Assembly (NCBI RefSeq): GCF_011799805.1
Contig: NZ_WXUB01000003.1
Span: 310,001 to 374,000 of the forward strand
DNA length: 64,000 nt
Origin: Maribellus sediminis
GTDB lineage: Bacteria > Bacteroidota > Bacteroidia > Bacteroidales > Prolixibacteraceae
Reading direction: 5' to 3'
The translations under genes and the position numbers were made by a program. This document shows positions 9,179 through 17,698 of the stretch, one piece after another (the stretch's first letter is position 1; each line of letters opens with the position of its first letter). The notes beneath the pieces are model-generated. The model saw only the letters and a program-made list of their open reading frames with translations. It had not been told where the DNA came from and ran no database searches.

Positions 9179-10660
9179 ATGAAAATATTATTAGTATATC
9201 CGGAATACCCCGACACCTTCTGGAGTTTTAAATACGCACTGAAATTTATCTCGAAAAAAGCTGCCTATCCGCCACTTGGCTTGATAACAGTGGCTTCCAT
9301 GTTACCACCCTATTGGGAAACAAAACTGGTGGACATGAACATCGAAAAACTAAAGATGGAAGATATTCTTTGGGCCGATTACGTATTTCTGAGCGCGATG
9401 AGCACGCAAATTCAATCGGCTTTGCACGTAATCGATCGCTGTAAGGCACTTTTAACGCCGGTAGTTGCCGGAGGTCCGCTGTTTACTGCCGATCCCGAAA
9501 AGTTCGATCGTGTTGATCATCTTGTGCTGAATGAAGCCGAAATAACTTTACCACCGTTTTTAAAAGATTTGGAAAACGGACATGCAAAACACGTGTACTC
9601 CACCAATGAATTTGCCAACGTAGAACAATCTCCCGCACCCGACTATTCACTGGTAAAACTGAATCAATACAGCTCAAAATGTATCCAGTTTTCGAGAGGT
9701 TGCCCGTTTAACTGCGAGTTTTGCGATATTACTGCCCTGCTGGGGCATAAATGCCGTATAAAAACCAGCGACCAGATCATCTTTGAAATTCAGAATTTAT
9801 ATGATTTGGGGTGGCGTGGCGAGATCTTTTTTGTTGACGACAATTTTATCGGCAACAAAAAGATACTGAAAGAGGCGATGCTGCCGGCGCTTCAGCTTTG
9901 GATGAAAGAACACAAGTATCCTTTCCATTTTACCACTGAAGCATCGATCAACCTTTCCGATGATCCGGAACTGATGCAATTGATGATCGACGCCGGCTTT
10001 CTGAGTGTCTTTGTCGGGATTGAAACGCCCGAGGAAGTTTCGCTGGAAGAATGCAACAAAGTTCAAAACAAAAACCGCGACCTAATCAGCTCAGTTAAAA
10101 CGATTCAGACCGCAGGGATGGAAGTCCTTGGCGGATTTATTATTGGTTTCGACAGCGACACGCCGGGAATTTTCAGGCAACAGATCGATTTTATCCAGAA
10201 AAGTGGCATCATTTCAGCAATGATTGGCCTATTGAATGCGCCCACAAAATCGCAATTGTACAAACGCTTAAATGCAGAAGGTCGTATCCTGGAAAAATGG
10301 AGTGGCGACAACACCAGCAATGCCATGAATTTTGTACCGAAAATGGATAAAAAACTACTCGATAAAGGGTATCAGGAAGTCATCAGGGGAGTTTATGGTG
10401 GCAAAGCTTTTTATGAGCGTGTTAAAAGTTTTCTGATTGATTTTAATCCTGGCATGAAGAACAAAAACAAGGTAAGTCTGCGGAAAATAATGGCATTTAT
10501 CCGCTCCATTTTTATAATCGGGATATTCGACAGCAACCGGAAGTACTACTGGCGCCTGTTCTTTTGGAGCATCTTCAACCGTCGCGATCTTTTCCCAATG
10601 GCCATTACCTATGCCATTTACGGTTATCATTACCGGAAATCGTATGCAAAAATTTTCTAG
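9179..10660 (+). CDS. B12-binding-domain radical SAM protein (HpnP/DUF4070-like)
   Basis: A 493-residue cobalamin-dependent radical SAM enzyme. The N-terminal third (residues 1-145) is a B12-binding Rossmann-like domain. The [4Fe-4S] motif is C175-x3-C179-x2-C182 in SRGCPFNCEFCD, followed by the radical SAM barrel with FFVDDNFIGN and a Gly-rich GGFIIGFDSDT. The C-terminal part (about 370-490) resembles DUF4070. This architecture is shared by the hopanoid C-2 methylase HpnP and many uncharacterised methylases, so methylation of an unactivated carbon is a reasonable guess, but the substrate cannot be read. No hopanoid gene is nearby. It is preceded by a 221-base gap and is convergent with pulA (10 bases apart). 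Confidence 0.85.
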   Translation: MKILLVYPEYPDTFWSFKYALKFISKKAAYPPLGLITVASMLPPYWETKLVDMNIEKLKMEDILWADYVFLSAMSTQIQSALHVIDRCKALLTPVVAGGPLFTADPEKFDRVDHLVLNEAEITLPPFLKDLENGHAKHVYSTNEFANVEQSPAPDYSLVKLNQYSSKCIQFSRGCPFNCEFCDITALLGHKCRIKTSDQIIFEIQNLYDLGWRGEIFFVDDNFIGNKKILKEAMLPALQLWMKEHKYPFHFTTEASINLSDDPELMQLMIDAGFLSVFVGIETPEEVSLEECNKVQNKNRDLISSVKTIQTAGMEVLGGFIIGFDSDTPGIFRQQIDFIQKSGIISAMIGLLNAPTKSQLYKRLNAEGRILEKWSGDNTSNAMNFVPKMDKKLLDKGYQEVIRGVYGGKAFYERVKSFLIDFNPGMKNKNKVSLRKIMAFIRSIFIIGIFDSNRKYYWRLFFWSIFNRRDLFPMAITYAIYGYHYRKSYAKIF

Positions 10661-10669
10661 TTGGGGAGT

Positions 10670-12610
10670 TTACTGCTGAACCAGAATGGTCATCGAAATA
10701 GGATCAATAAGCAGTTCGTTTGAAATCGTGTCGCCGATGCCCTGCTCGTCGATGAAATCGGAAGTGGCAATAACTCTGAATTCCCCCTCGGGAAGCGGAA
10801 AAGCAACATCTTCGTTGGTGCCGTTAAATATCAGGAAGATCCGTTTCCAGTCATCTTCCAAACCTTCGGTATCGATACAATACGACACAAGCCCGATCTG
10901 ATATTTGGCACAAAAATTTAAATGTTGCCGAATTCCTTCCGAAGTCGTAATTCTGAAGGCAGGATGATTTTTTCGTAACTGAATCAGTTTCTGAAAATAA
11001 TGGAATACATCGATAAATTCATTCTTGCGATTCCAATCGATCTGATTTACTGAATCGGGTGATTTATACGAGTTGCCGTTACCGTTTTTACTTCGGCAAA
11101 AATCGACACCGGCATGCAAAAACGGCACTCCCTGCGAGGTAAGTACAAGCGCTCCAGCCAGTTTCACACGTTTTATCAATTCGGCTGTCGGAGCTTTCGG
11201 CAAACTTTGGTTTAGCTTATCCCAAAGCGTATAATTATCGTGACACGATACGTAGTTGATGCATTGATCAGGCTCCGCTGCCCAGGGCGAATGAACGGTT
11301 TCGATGTATCCGTAATTCACTTGCGGATGCTGAACCGCTGCAGTAATCCCAAATTTTATGGCCTCTTCGCGCAATACCAGCCCACTCACAAATCCTTTCG
11401 ATTTTTTATCGCCGTGGTTTCCCTTTAACGCATCCCTGAAATCGTCGTTAAAACTGGCAATGCCTTTTAACTGAGGTGTATTTTGTTTTACGGCCCGCAA
11501 ATCTTCGGGCATCGGACTTTGATCAGCAGCCCAGCCTTCGCCATAAAGTATTAATCCGGGATCGATTTTATCCATTTCCTTCCGGATCTTCTTCATGGTA
11601 TTAACATCGAGAACACCCATTAAATCAAAACGAAATCCATCGATATGAAATTCCTCCACCCAATATTTCAGGCTGTTGATAATATAGCGGCGCACCATGG
11701 AGCGTTCGCTCGCCAACTCGTTACCACAACCGGATGCATTTGAAAAAGTACCATCTGGTTTTTGCCGGTAGAAATAGCCCGGTACCATCTGGTTAAAAAC
11801 CGATTCCTTTGCGTAAAACGTATGATTGAAAACAACATCCAGGATCACCCCGATGCCTTTGTCGTGAAGTGCTTTTACAAGGCTTTTGAATTCAAAAATC
11901 CGTTTCGTCCCATCGTAAGGATCGGATGAATACGAACCTTCGAGTGCGCAATAATGCTGCGGATCGTAGCCCCAGTTGTATTTATCCAGCGGTTTTTCTT
12001 CGTCGATGGTCACAAAATCGTTTACCGGAAGTAAATGCAAGTGAGTAATTCCTAGCTCAACCAAATGATCGATACCCGTTTTAACGCCTGTTGGTGCCGT
12101 GGTTCCTTCTTCGGTAAAACCCAGGTACTTGCCTTTATTTGTAATTCCTGAATTTGGATCGATGGAGAAATCGCGTACATGCGTTTCGTAAATGATGGCA
12201 TCAGTAAAACTCTTCAGGCGCGGGCCGTTATCCTCCACCCAGCCGTCGGGATTTGTAGTATTCGGATTATAAATCTGTCCGCGTAAACCATTCACCCCCA
12301 CACAGCGGGCATAAATTCCCGGAACCTCATCGAGCCACTCACCGTCGTTTACCCTGAATGTGTAATATTTTCCTTCGTAATCGCCGTTCAAAACAGTCGA
12401 CCAAACTCCGTCACCAACTTTTTGAAGGTTGGTTTTATGAAAGGCTTCACTTTTATTGCCGTCCTTATACAGGCGCAATTCAACCATCTGGGCAGTTGGT
12501 GCCCAAATTTTTATGCTGGTCTTTTCCGGCGCCCAGAATACGCCCAGATCGTTGGGTTTGTAATCCGGGTAGGTTGAGAAATCGATATGGTTGAACTTCC
12601 AGTTTCGCAT
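10670..12610 (-). CDS. pulA: Type I pullulanase (GH13)
   Basis: Hydrolyses alpha-1,6 branch points of pullulan, glycogen or starch-derived glucans. The 646 residues hold an N-terminal CBM48-like domain (about 20-110), then the GH13 barrel. The pullulanase signature YNWGYDPQHY is present, the nucleophile Asp lies in GFRFDLMG, the acid Glu in YGEGWAAD, and the transition-state Asp in SCHDNYTLWD. No signal peptide is evident, so it probably acts on cytoplasmic glycogen or imported malto-oligosaccharides. Its ATG shares one base with the stop (TGATG) of the upstream gene, indicating translational coupling with that membrane protein. Confidence 0.93.
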   Translation of the reverse strand: MRNWKFNHIDFSTYPDYKPNDLGVFWAPEKTSIKIWAPTAQMVELRLYKDGNKSEAFHKTNLQKVGDGVWSTVLNGDYEGKYYTFRVNDGEWLDEVPGIYARCVGVNGLRGQIYNPNTTNPDGWVEDNGPRLKSFTDAIIYETHVRDFSIDPNSGITNKGKYLGFTEEGTTAPTGVKTGIDHLVELGITHLHLLPVNDFVTIDEEKPLDKYNWGYDPQHYCALEGSYSSDPYDGTKRIFEFKSLVKALHDKGIGVILDVVFNHTFYAKESVFNQMVPGYFYRQKPDGTFSNASGCGNELASERSMVRRYIINSLKYWVEEFHIDGFRFDLMGVLDVNTMKKIRKEMDKIDPGLILYGEGWAADQSPMPEDLRAVKQNTPQLKGIASFNDDFRDALKGNHGDKKSKGFVSGLVLREEAIKFGITAAVQHPQVNYGYIETVHSPWAAEPDQCINYVSCHDNYTLWDKLNQSLPKAPTAELIKRVKLAGALVLTSQGVPFLHAGVDFCRSKNGNGNSYKSPDSVNQIDWNRKNEFIDVFHYFQKLIQLRKNHPAFRITTSEGIRQHLNFCAKYQIGLVSYCIDTEGLEDDWKRIFLIFNGTNEDVAFPLPEGEFRVIATSDFIDEQGIGDTISNELLIDPISMTILVQQ

Positions 12611-13167
12611 CAGAACTTAACTAGTGTTTTGCGTAAATAAACCGAGCTGCTTGCCAGCTTTTTCCCTTTTACATTTTGAACCTGCACTTTTACCTTCGGA
12701 AATTTCTTTAAGCGCTTGTCGTGACCGTAAAACCGGGTAAGGTCGATTTCCAGTTCGTGAATTTTTCCACGTTCCAGGTACAGCGGATAAAACGTCCGGT
12801 TAGCCATTCCTTTCAGTTTGAATTTCCGTTTGAGCCAAAAATTATCGAACACCAGCAAAGGCTGATCCAGATCAACATCAACGTCGCCTGTATTTTCAAC
12901 TTTCAGCATTAATCGATCGGGATAATATTTGCTGTCTTTTGCCAGCTCTATTCGTACCTTTTGTCTTTTAAACAACTTGTTGTCTGACTTTGTTGCTGAC
13001 TTTGGAAAACGCTTGCGACCAATAATTATTGCAGCAAAAACCACTACAATAAAAACCACCACCCATAACAATTTATGGCCTTCCGGACCAATTTCATTCT
13101 GTGCCCAAATTAGCTTTGAACCCAACAAACTAAAAACAAGTAGTATCGCTTTTTTATAGTACCTCAT
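12610..13167 (-). CDS. Membrane protein of unknown function upstream of pulA
   Basis: A 185-residue protein. The reading frame extends to 13206, but the ATG at 13167 (MRYYKKAILLVF) begins a clear signal peptide ending near WAQ, and is preferred. A membrane helix follows (LLWVVVFIVVVFAAIII), then a basic linker and a C-terminal beta-rich domain with KVENTGDVDVDL and the repeated aromatic pattern of an Ig-like fold. I do not recognise a named family. Its stop overlaps the pulA start by one base, so the two are made together, though a shared function is not obvious. The candidate -7 element at 13174-13181 lies very close to the start. Confidence 0.75.
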   Translation of the reverse strand: MRYYKKAILLVFSLLGSKLIWAQNEIGPEGHKLLWVVVFIVVVFAAIIIGRKRFPKSATKSDNKLFKRQKVRIELAKDSKYYPDRLMLKVENTGDVDVDLDQPLLVFDNFWLKRKFKLKGMANRTFYPLYLERGKIHELEIDLTRFYGHDKRLKKFPKVKVQVQNVKGKKLASSSVYLRKTLVKF

Positions 13168-13173
13168 TCCGGG

Positions 13174-13181
13174 CAAATGTA
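13174..13181 (-). promoter_or_regulatory. Candidate promoter -7 element, near-leaderless
   Basis: The minus strand reads TACATTTG, an exact match to the Bacteroidota TAnnTTTG element. It ends only 6 bases before the preferred ATG, so the transcript would have almost no leader. I see no clear -33 TTTG at the expected distance. Confidence 0.4.
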
Positions 13182-13320
13182 AGTCTTTTTTTGAGTTGAA
13201 AACCATGCAATGGTCACTGTAATTAATACTTAGATCAAAGGATATAATAACCAGCGAAATTACAAATTTTCAATTCAACAACTGTTATACAAAAGTTGAT
13301 GAGCAAGGTGAATTCAACTA

Positions 13321-13346
13321 AAAAGGTCCGGTTTTACCGGACCTTT
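13321..13346 (-). terminator. Terminator after the outer-membrane barrel gene
   Basis: AAAAGGTCCGGT and ACCGGACCTTTT form a 12-bp stem with a two-base loop. It lies 18 bases past the stop of the minus-strand gene at 13365, and T-rich sequence follows on that strand. Confidence 0.88.
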
Positions 13347-13364
13347 TCTTTTGCTTAAATTCTT

Positions 13365-13949
13365 CTAATTTAATCCCAGACCAATCCCGAAACTCAGGTA
13401 AGACGTTGAAGGGAAATCGCCGCCTTTGGGCGAATAATTGTATTTGGCCTTCAACGACAAGGTAGCCGACGGATTCAGGTCGAGTAACACACCAAGTTCA
13501 GGAGCAGTGTGGAACAACCATTTGTCGTCGGTAAGCGAAAATACGCCAATGTCGTTTCGCTGTTGTACATACTGAATACCGGCACCGATACCCAGGTACG
13601 GCGTATAAGTTCCGGTAATAAAGTATTTCTTGAACACGACATCAATCGGCACCATGTTCTGATAATGAAATTGCGTACCGTAAATATCCAGATCATTGAG
13701 TTCAAACAATTCCGGACCCACTTTCTCTCTGAATATAAGCCATGCAACGTTTATTCCAACCGACAGGTCGTCGCCAATAAAGCGGTTGGCTTCAAAATCA
13801 ACTCCACGCGGACTAATACCGCTTGTAAAATCGGCTGTTTTGCCAAAAGGAATCGAAGGAAGATAATTCACATACACCTCGGTGTAACTTTGCGCCTTTG
13901 CACTGTTTAATGCAAAACTTAATAGGACTATCAATATATATTTCTTCAT
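13365..13949 (-). CDS. Outer-membrane beta-barrel protein
   Basis: A 194-residue secreted protein with a signal peptide cut near AKAQ (residues 17-20). The mature part consists of alternating hydrophobic strands with many Tyr and Gly and ends in LSFGIGLGLN, the type of C-terminal strand seen in small 8-strand outer-membrane barrels. It fits the broad porin/OmpW-like barrel group, with no specific family recognised. It begins 18 bases after the DUF4136 lipoprotein gene on the same strand, so both probably form a two-gene envelope operon ending at the terminator at 13321-13346. Confidence 0.78.
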   Translation of the reverse strand: MKKYILIVLLSFALNSAKAQSYTEVYVNYLPSIPFGKTADFTSGISPRGVDFEANRFIGDDLSVGINVAWLIFREKVGPELFELNDLDIYGTQFHYQNMVPIDVVFKKYFITGTYTPYLGIGAGIQYVQQRNDIGVFSLTDDKWLFHTAPELGVLLDLNPSATLSLKAKYNYSPKGGDFPSTSYLSFGIGLGLN

Positions 13950-13967
13950 GATGTCTGCTTTTTGAGG

Positions 13968-14639
13968 TTATTTTTCGAGGTACGGACTTTGTGTAAAAAC
14001 CTGATCGATCTGTTTCGTCAGACGGTTTGAAATGGAAGCATCCGAACCAACCAGAATACCGTTCACAGCACCGGTCCATAAAATATCGATCTTAGGATTT
14101 TCATCCTGATTTGCTGGCAATTCCATGTTCTTAATATCTACCATGTCAATCATTACTGTTCCAACCGAATAGCCATAACTTGGATAGCCGTAACCCGGCC
14201 AGACCGGATACCACGGGTATCCCGGATAATACCAACTACCCCAGTACCACCAATCCCAGTAGTCCCACCAGTAGGTATAATAGAAATACATATCAACCGC
14301 AAGAGCCGAAAGCAGGATGGATACATCGGCATCCGATTCAATCTTATCAGGATCAGTAATTTCCTGCCATCCCATATCCAAAAAATTCTGCCTTACCTGC
14401 GATATGATCTGGGCATCGTGTGTACGATCCACATCTTCCAAATCTTCTTCGTCTTCAACGATATAAATCACGGTGTCTTCGAGGTAGAACGTGTTGTATC
14501 CCGAAAAATTCTGGTTGTCATCAACCCTTGTTATGGCCAGGTCCTGTTCTTCGATGCTTGCATCAAACTCAGGCGAACATGCGGCAATTACTGCCAGTAG
14601 CGGTATCAGCCATACATACTTTTTGATTAGTGCATTCAT
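13968..14639 (-). CDS. DUF4136 lipoprotein with aromatic-rich insert
   Basis: A 223-residue lipoprotein; the lipobox is LLAVIAAC with Cys21 as the lipidated residue. The N-terminal part (NFSGYNTFYL) and the C-terminal part (IDILWTGAVNGIL, with an LTKQIDQVF helix) match DUF4136, a periplasmic domain of unknown function. The middle (about residues 115-160) is strikingly rich in Trp, Tyr, Gly and Pro, with runs such as YWWDYWDWWYWGSWYYPG. It is probably attached to the outer membrane. The gene is first of an operon with the barrel protein 18 bases downstream. Confidence 0.82.
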   Translation of the reverse strand: MNALIKKYVWLIPLLAVIAACSPEFDASIEEQDLAITRVDDNQNFSGYNTFYLEDTVIYIVEDEEDLEDVDRTHDAQIISQVRQNFLDMGWQEITDPDKIESDADVSILLSALAVDMYFYYTYWWDYWDWWYWGSWYYPGYPWYPVWPGYGYPSYGYSVGTVMIDMVDIKNMELPANQDENPKIDILWTGAVNGILVGSDASISNRLTKQIDQVFTQSPYLEK

Positions 14640-14764
14640 GTGTATTTATTGTTTGTTATTAAGGTAATTTCTCACATTCGGGTGAATTCATCCCGAACCT
14701 TCAGTATTCATATCATAGGTTCTGATCTATAACTCGACTGCTAACATTTTGTTTTATAAAAAAA

Positions 14765-14804
14765 GCATGGTCACTCAAAATTAGGGCTTTTTGAATGACC
14801 ATGC
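14765..14804 (-). terminator. Terminator after the S15 peptidase gene
   Basis: On the minus strand GCATGGTCA-T-TCAAAA pairs with TTTTGA-G-TGACCATGC (one mismatch) around a short loop, followed by a run of seven T. It lies 34 bases past the S15 gene's stop codon. Confidence 0.85.
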
Positions 14805-14838
14805 AATAGATGATGGGGATAAGAATGTCTACAATATG

Positions 14839-16683
14839 TTAATTCTGGATGGCATTAAGAAATGCTTCGCTGCCACCAACTACAGGAATTTTTATTGTTG
14901 TTTTGTCCAGATCAACGGTTAGCTCAGTGCCGGGTTTCGGGAGCAGTGTAAATTCACTGTCACTCGAGAAGATCATTAGACCAATTTGCTGACCGGCCTT
15001 GATCACCTGATCATCGGGTTGGAATTCAAAAGTCATTTCGTAGAACTTGCCCGGCTTAAGTGGTTCGCTTTCGCGCAACGACTTATAGTTTTGAAGGTCG
15101 GCCCAACCACGTGTAATTATGTTATCTGTAATTTTAATGCGGCGTCCTTCGTTCCAGGGCAACGAAACCAGGTAAACAGAAAGGTTAACTGCCGGCTTGC
15201 TGCTGGCTGCCGAAATAGTGATCACCGGTTTTCCTGAAATGTGTACATCCTCTTTTAACACCGGCGAAACATAGATCAATCGATGTTCGGTAATATCAGC
15301 TTTAGCTAGTGCTTCTGCCGAAAATGAGTAATTGTCAACCAAAGTTTCTTTCCCTTGTTTCGAAGGTTGTTGTATGGCGAGTTCACCTTTTGCCGGGGCT
15401 CCTGCCTTCAGGTGCAATTCCACCATCGATGCATCCGGATTTGGGTAATCTTTATACGAAGTTGGACTACCCGGGTCATCGTCTTCGCGAACGATCCATG
15501 CACGTGGCTCATCTTCCACCCCGTTTTCAACACCAAAAAGATAACGGGTAAACCAGCGGTTCATCATCGAAAGTGGCGGCGGACCGCCGTGGCCCATCTG
15601 GTGGTAGTAGATCATGGCCGGAATACCTTTTTCTTTCGCCGCTTCATAAATCCGGTAACTGTGCTCGGGCATCACGTTCCAGTCGTTAAAACCGTGCGAC
15701 ATAAAAAGTGCCGCTTTCATTTTATCCATTTTGTTCAGGTAATCGCGACCGGCCCAAAAATCGTTGTAATCGCCTGTAATTCGGTCCATACCTTCTTTCA
15801 TTTCACCATCGCGGATCTTTTCGCGTGCATAAGCCCGTTTCGATTCATCGCCGCTGTGAATAAAATCGAACAAAACATCAACGTCCTCACCAAGATAACC
15901 GCCGGGAGAACGCACCAGCCCGTTTGAGCGGTAATAATTGTAATACGCGGTATTGGGCGCAATCGGAATTATAGCTTCCAGTCCTTCAACCCCTGTTGTT
16001 GCTGCTGCCAGTGGCAAAGTGCCGTTGTAAGATGTTCCGGTCATTCCAACTTTCCCGGTACTCCAGTACGCTTTAACCTCTTCGTTTCCGGTACGTGTAG
16101 TATAGCCTTTTGCCCGACCACAAAGCCAGTCGATTACAGCTTTTGGCGCCAAAGATTCGTTATCGCCACCAACGGTTGGTACACCGTCAGACAAACCTGT
16201 TCCGGGCGATGAAGAATGCACAACAATGTATCCTCGGGGCACCCAGGTATTCACGTGACCTGTTGAAATGATTGGACGTTTTCCCCTTCGCTGAATTTCG
16301 GTGGGATGAGTGATCGGTTTTCCCGGTTCGCCCAGTTCGTGTTTAACGTCGTGAAAATAGGCCGGATCGTTACCCGCTGTTCCTGCAAAATACGGGCTCG
16401 AATTGTAAATAACCGGAAGTTTCAGACCTTCAGTTTCGGTTTCACGCGGGCGAGTTACGTCGACGTGCATGCGGTCGAGCCGGCCATCGCCATCACTGTC
16501 GAATTCGGTTTCAACCCACAGATCTTCGCGTATCCAGTACGCCGGATCTTCAAAAGCTTTTACAATCTGCGCTTCACCGTTCTCGAAGAACGGTTTTGCG
16601 TGCTGTTCGTCCTGCGCATTTACCAAAAATACTACGAACGACAGCAATAAAATGGTTTCCAGTTTTTTCACGTAATTTTTCAT
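14839..16683 (-). CDS. Xaa-Pro dipeptidyl-peptidase / CocE-NonD family S15 hydrolase
   Basis: A 614-residue exported serine hydrolase. A signal peptide (residues 1-23, ending VNAQ) is followed by an alpha/beta-hydrolase domain and a C-terminal jelly-roll domain (about 430-610), as in S15 enzymes. The nucleophile Ser is in GMTGTSYNG, the Asp in HGFNDWNV and the His in YHQMGHGG. Both X-prolyl dipeptidases and cocaine-esterase-like acyl hydrolases share this layout, so the substrate remains open; a periplasmic peptidase role is most likely. It is divergent from the DUF4395 gene, and a candidate -7 element (TATATTTG on the minus strand at 16722-16729) lies upstream. Confidence 0.9.
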   Translation of the reverse strand: MKNYVKKLETILLLSFVVFLVNAQDEQHAKPFFENGEAQIVKAFEDPAYWIREDLWVETEFDSDGDGRLDRMHVDVTRPRETETEGLKLPVIYNSSPYFAGTAGNDPAYFHDVKHELGEPGKPITHPTEIQRRGKRPIISTGHVNTWVPRGYIVVHSSSPGTGLSDGVPTVGGDNESLAPKAVIDWLCGRAKGYTTRTGNEEVKAYWSTGKVGMTGTSYNGTLPLAAATTGVEGLEAIIPIAPNTAYYNYYRSNGLVRSPGGYLGEDVDVLFDFIHSGDESKRAYAREKIRDGEMKEGMDRITGDYNDFWAGRDYLNKMDKMKAALFMSHGFNDWNVMPEHSYRIYEAAKEKGIPAMIYYHQMGHGGPPPLSMMNRWFTRYLFGVENGVEDEPRAWIVREDDDPGSPTSYKDYPNPDASMVELHLKAGAPAKGELAIQQPSKQGKETLVDNYSFSAEALAKADITEHRLIYVSPVLKEDVHISGKPVITISAASSKPAVNLSVYLVSLPWNEGRRIKITDNIITRGWADLQNYKSLRESEPLKPGKFYEMTFEFQPDDQVIKAGQQIGLMIFSSDSEFTLLPKPGTELTVDLDKTTIKIPVVGGSEAFLNAIQN

Positions 16684-16721
16684 ATCGATACATTACCTAT
16701 TTATAATTCCCTCAAGAAGCC

Positions 16722-16729
16722 CAAATATA
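16722..16729 (-). promoter_or_regulatory. Candidate -7 promoter element for the S15 peptidase
   Basis: The minus strand reads TATATTTG, matching TAnnTTTG exactly, 38 bases before the ATG. The -33 element is not obvious. Confidence 0.45.
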
Positions 16730-16793
16730 CTTAAGTGCAGATAATGATTTTATGATTTAAGCGGCTTTTTATTAATTAATTGTAACGAATGTA

Positions 16794-16809
16794 TGTGATC
16801 TGGGTCACA
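16794..16809. promoter_or_regulatory. CRP/FNR-family-type palindrome
   Basis: TGTGATCTGGGTCACA has the two perfect half-sites TGTGA and TCACA six bases apart, the classical CRP geometry. It lies between the divergent S15 and DUF4395 genes, 55 bases before the latter. No CRP-family gene is in the window. Confidence 0.5.
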
Positions 16810-16864
16810 AATCGTATATTAAGAGTTATTTGTATTTAATTTGAGAAGGCTTAAAAGAAATAGT

Positions 16865-17305
16865 ATGTTGAAACAGATAGTTTGTCCGGTATCGAAAGAT
16901 ATGATCAACGAGCAGATCGTTCGATTAAATGCAATTATTGGAGTGCTGCTACTTACGGCAGGTTTTGCGTTTGATTCTGCCTTTTTCATGCTTTTTTTAA
17001 TGGCCGATTTCTTTATCCGGGCATTTACATCAGTAAAGCTAAGCCCTGTCAGTTTTATCAGTCACTGGTTGACTAATACGCTGAAACTGGGTGAAAAGCG
17101 GATTGACAAAGCACCAAAAATATTTGCTGCCCGCCTCGGATTTGTAATGCTGCTACTTGTTAACATACTTTTCCTGACAGGAGCACATACAGCAGCACTT
17201 GTTGTTGGAGGTATTTTTGTTTTTTTCGCCATGCTTGAGTTTGCGTTGGCTGTATGTGTAGGATGTATCATATTCACCTACCTGGTTCTGCCCTTCTACA
17301 AATAA
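16865..17305 (+). CDS. DUF4395 family membrane protein
   Basis: A 146-residue membrane protein beginning MLKQIVCPVSKDMINEQIVR, the usual DUF4395 opening, with CP and N-E-x-x-R conserved. About four hydrophobic helices follow, and the family motif EFALAVCVGCIIF lies at the C-terminal end. Its function is unknown; the conserved cysteines (one near the N-terminus, two near the C-terminus) suggest thiol or sulfur chemistry in the membrane, which is inference only. The frame extends to a TTG at 16841, but the ATG at 16865 is the better start. A CRP-type palindrome lies upstream. Confidence 0.85.
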   Translation: MLKQIVCPVSKDMINEQIVRLNAIIGVLLLTAGFAFDSAFFMLFLMADFFIRAFTSVKLSPVSFISHWLTNTLKLGEKRIDKAPKIFAARLGFVMLLLVNILFLTGAHTAALVVGGIFVFFAMLEFALAVCVGCIIFTYLVLPFYK

Positions 17306-17698
17306 TTATTATAATTACTCACTCAAGGCATCTGCTTGTTCTCAACTTTCAGATGCTTTTTTTGTGCAAATATTTTACGATTAACTTTCTTAAATACCCA
17401 TCCACCTGTCCTTCCCTGCATCTACCCTTTATGCACAAATACAAGGAATGATACATTTTGATCACCTCCTGAAATTCGGCGCATTATAGTGTACCTTTTC
17501 AATGTTTTGCTCTAGTTGCGCCAATTTTGTGTGGTTTTTAACCCCGGGCAGAATGATTAAGGACTTTCAGCCCTACAAAACGGCAACACTTGTATTTGAG
17601 ATTTCTTTATAAGCAAAAATTAGCACTGAAAGTGCGTCATATGATAGCCAAGGCCAAAGTAATTCAAAGAATTACGACGGCCTGGTGTTCTCAGTTAA
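17306..17698. other. Intergenic region with decayed repeat hairpins
   Basis: A 393-base stretch with no credible gene. It holds an inverted pair ACTTTCAG (17563-17570) and CTGAAAGT (17626-17633), and next to skp a longer hairpin (17648-17685). The texture suggests a decayed dispersed palindromic repeat. Nothing else is recognised. Confidence 0.5.
17648..17685 (-). repeat. REP-like hairpin or weak terminator after skp
   Basis: CCA-A-GGCC pairs with GGCC-TGG, and inside it GTAATTC pairs with GAATTAC around AAA, separated by a symmetric three-base internal loop. It starts 14 bases past the skp stop codon. No long T run follows, so a repeat relic is as likely as a terminator. Confidence 0.55.

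Noticed and set aside
15355-15927. 190-codon frame antisense to the S15 peptidase
   Set aside because: The opposite strand encodes the catalytic domain with all motifs; the antisense frame is basic, His/Arg-rich and typical of a shadow.
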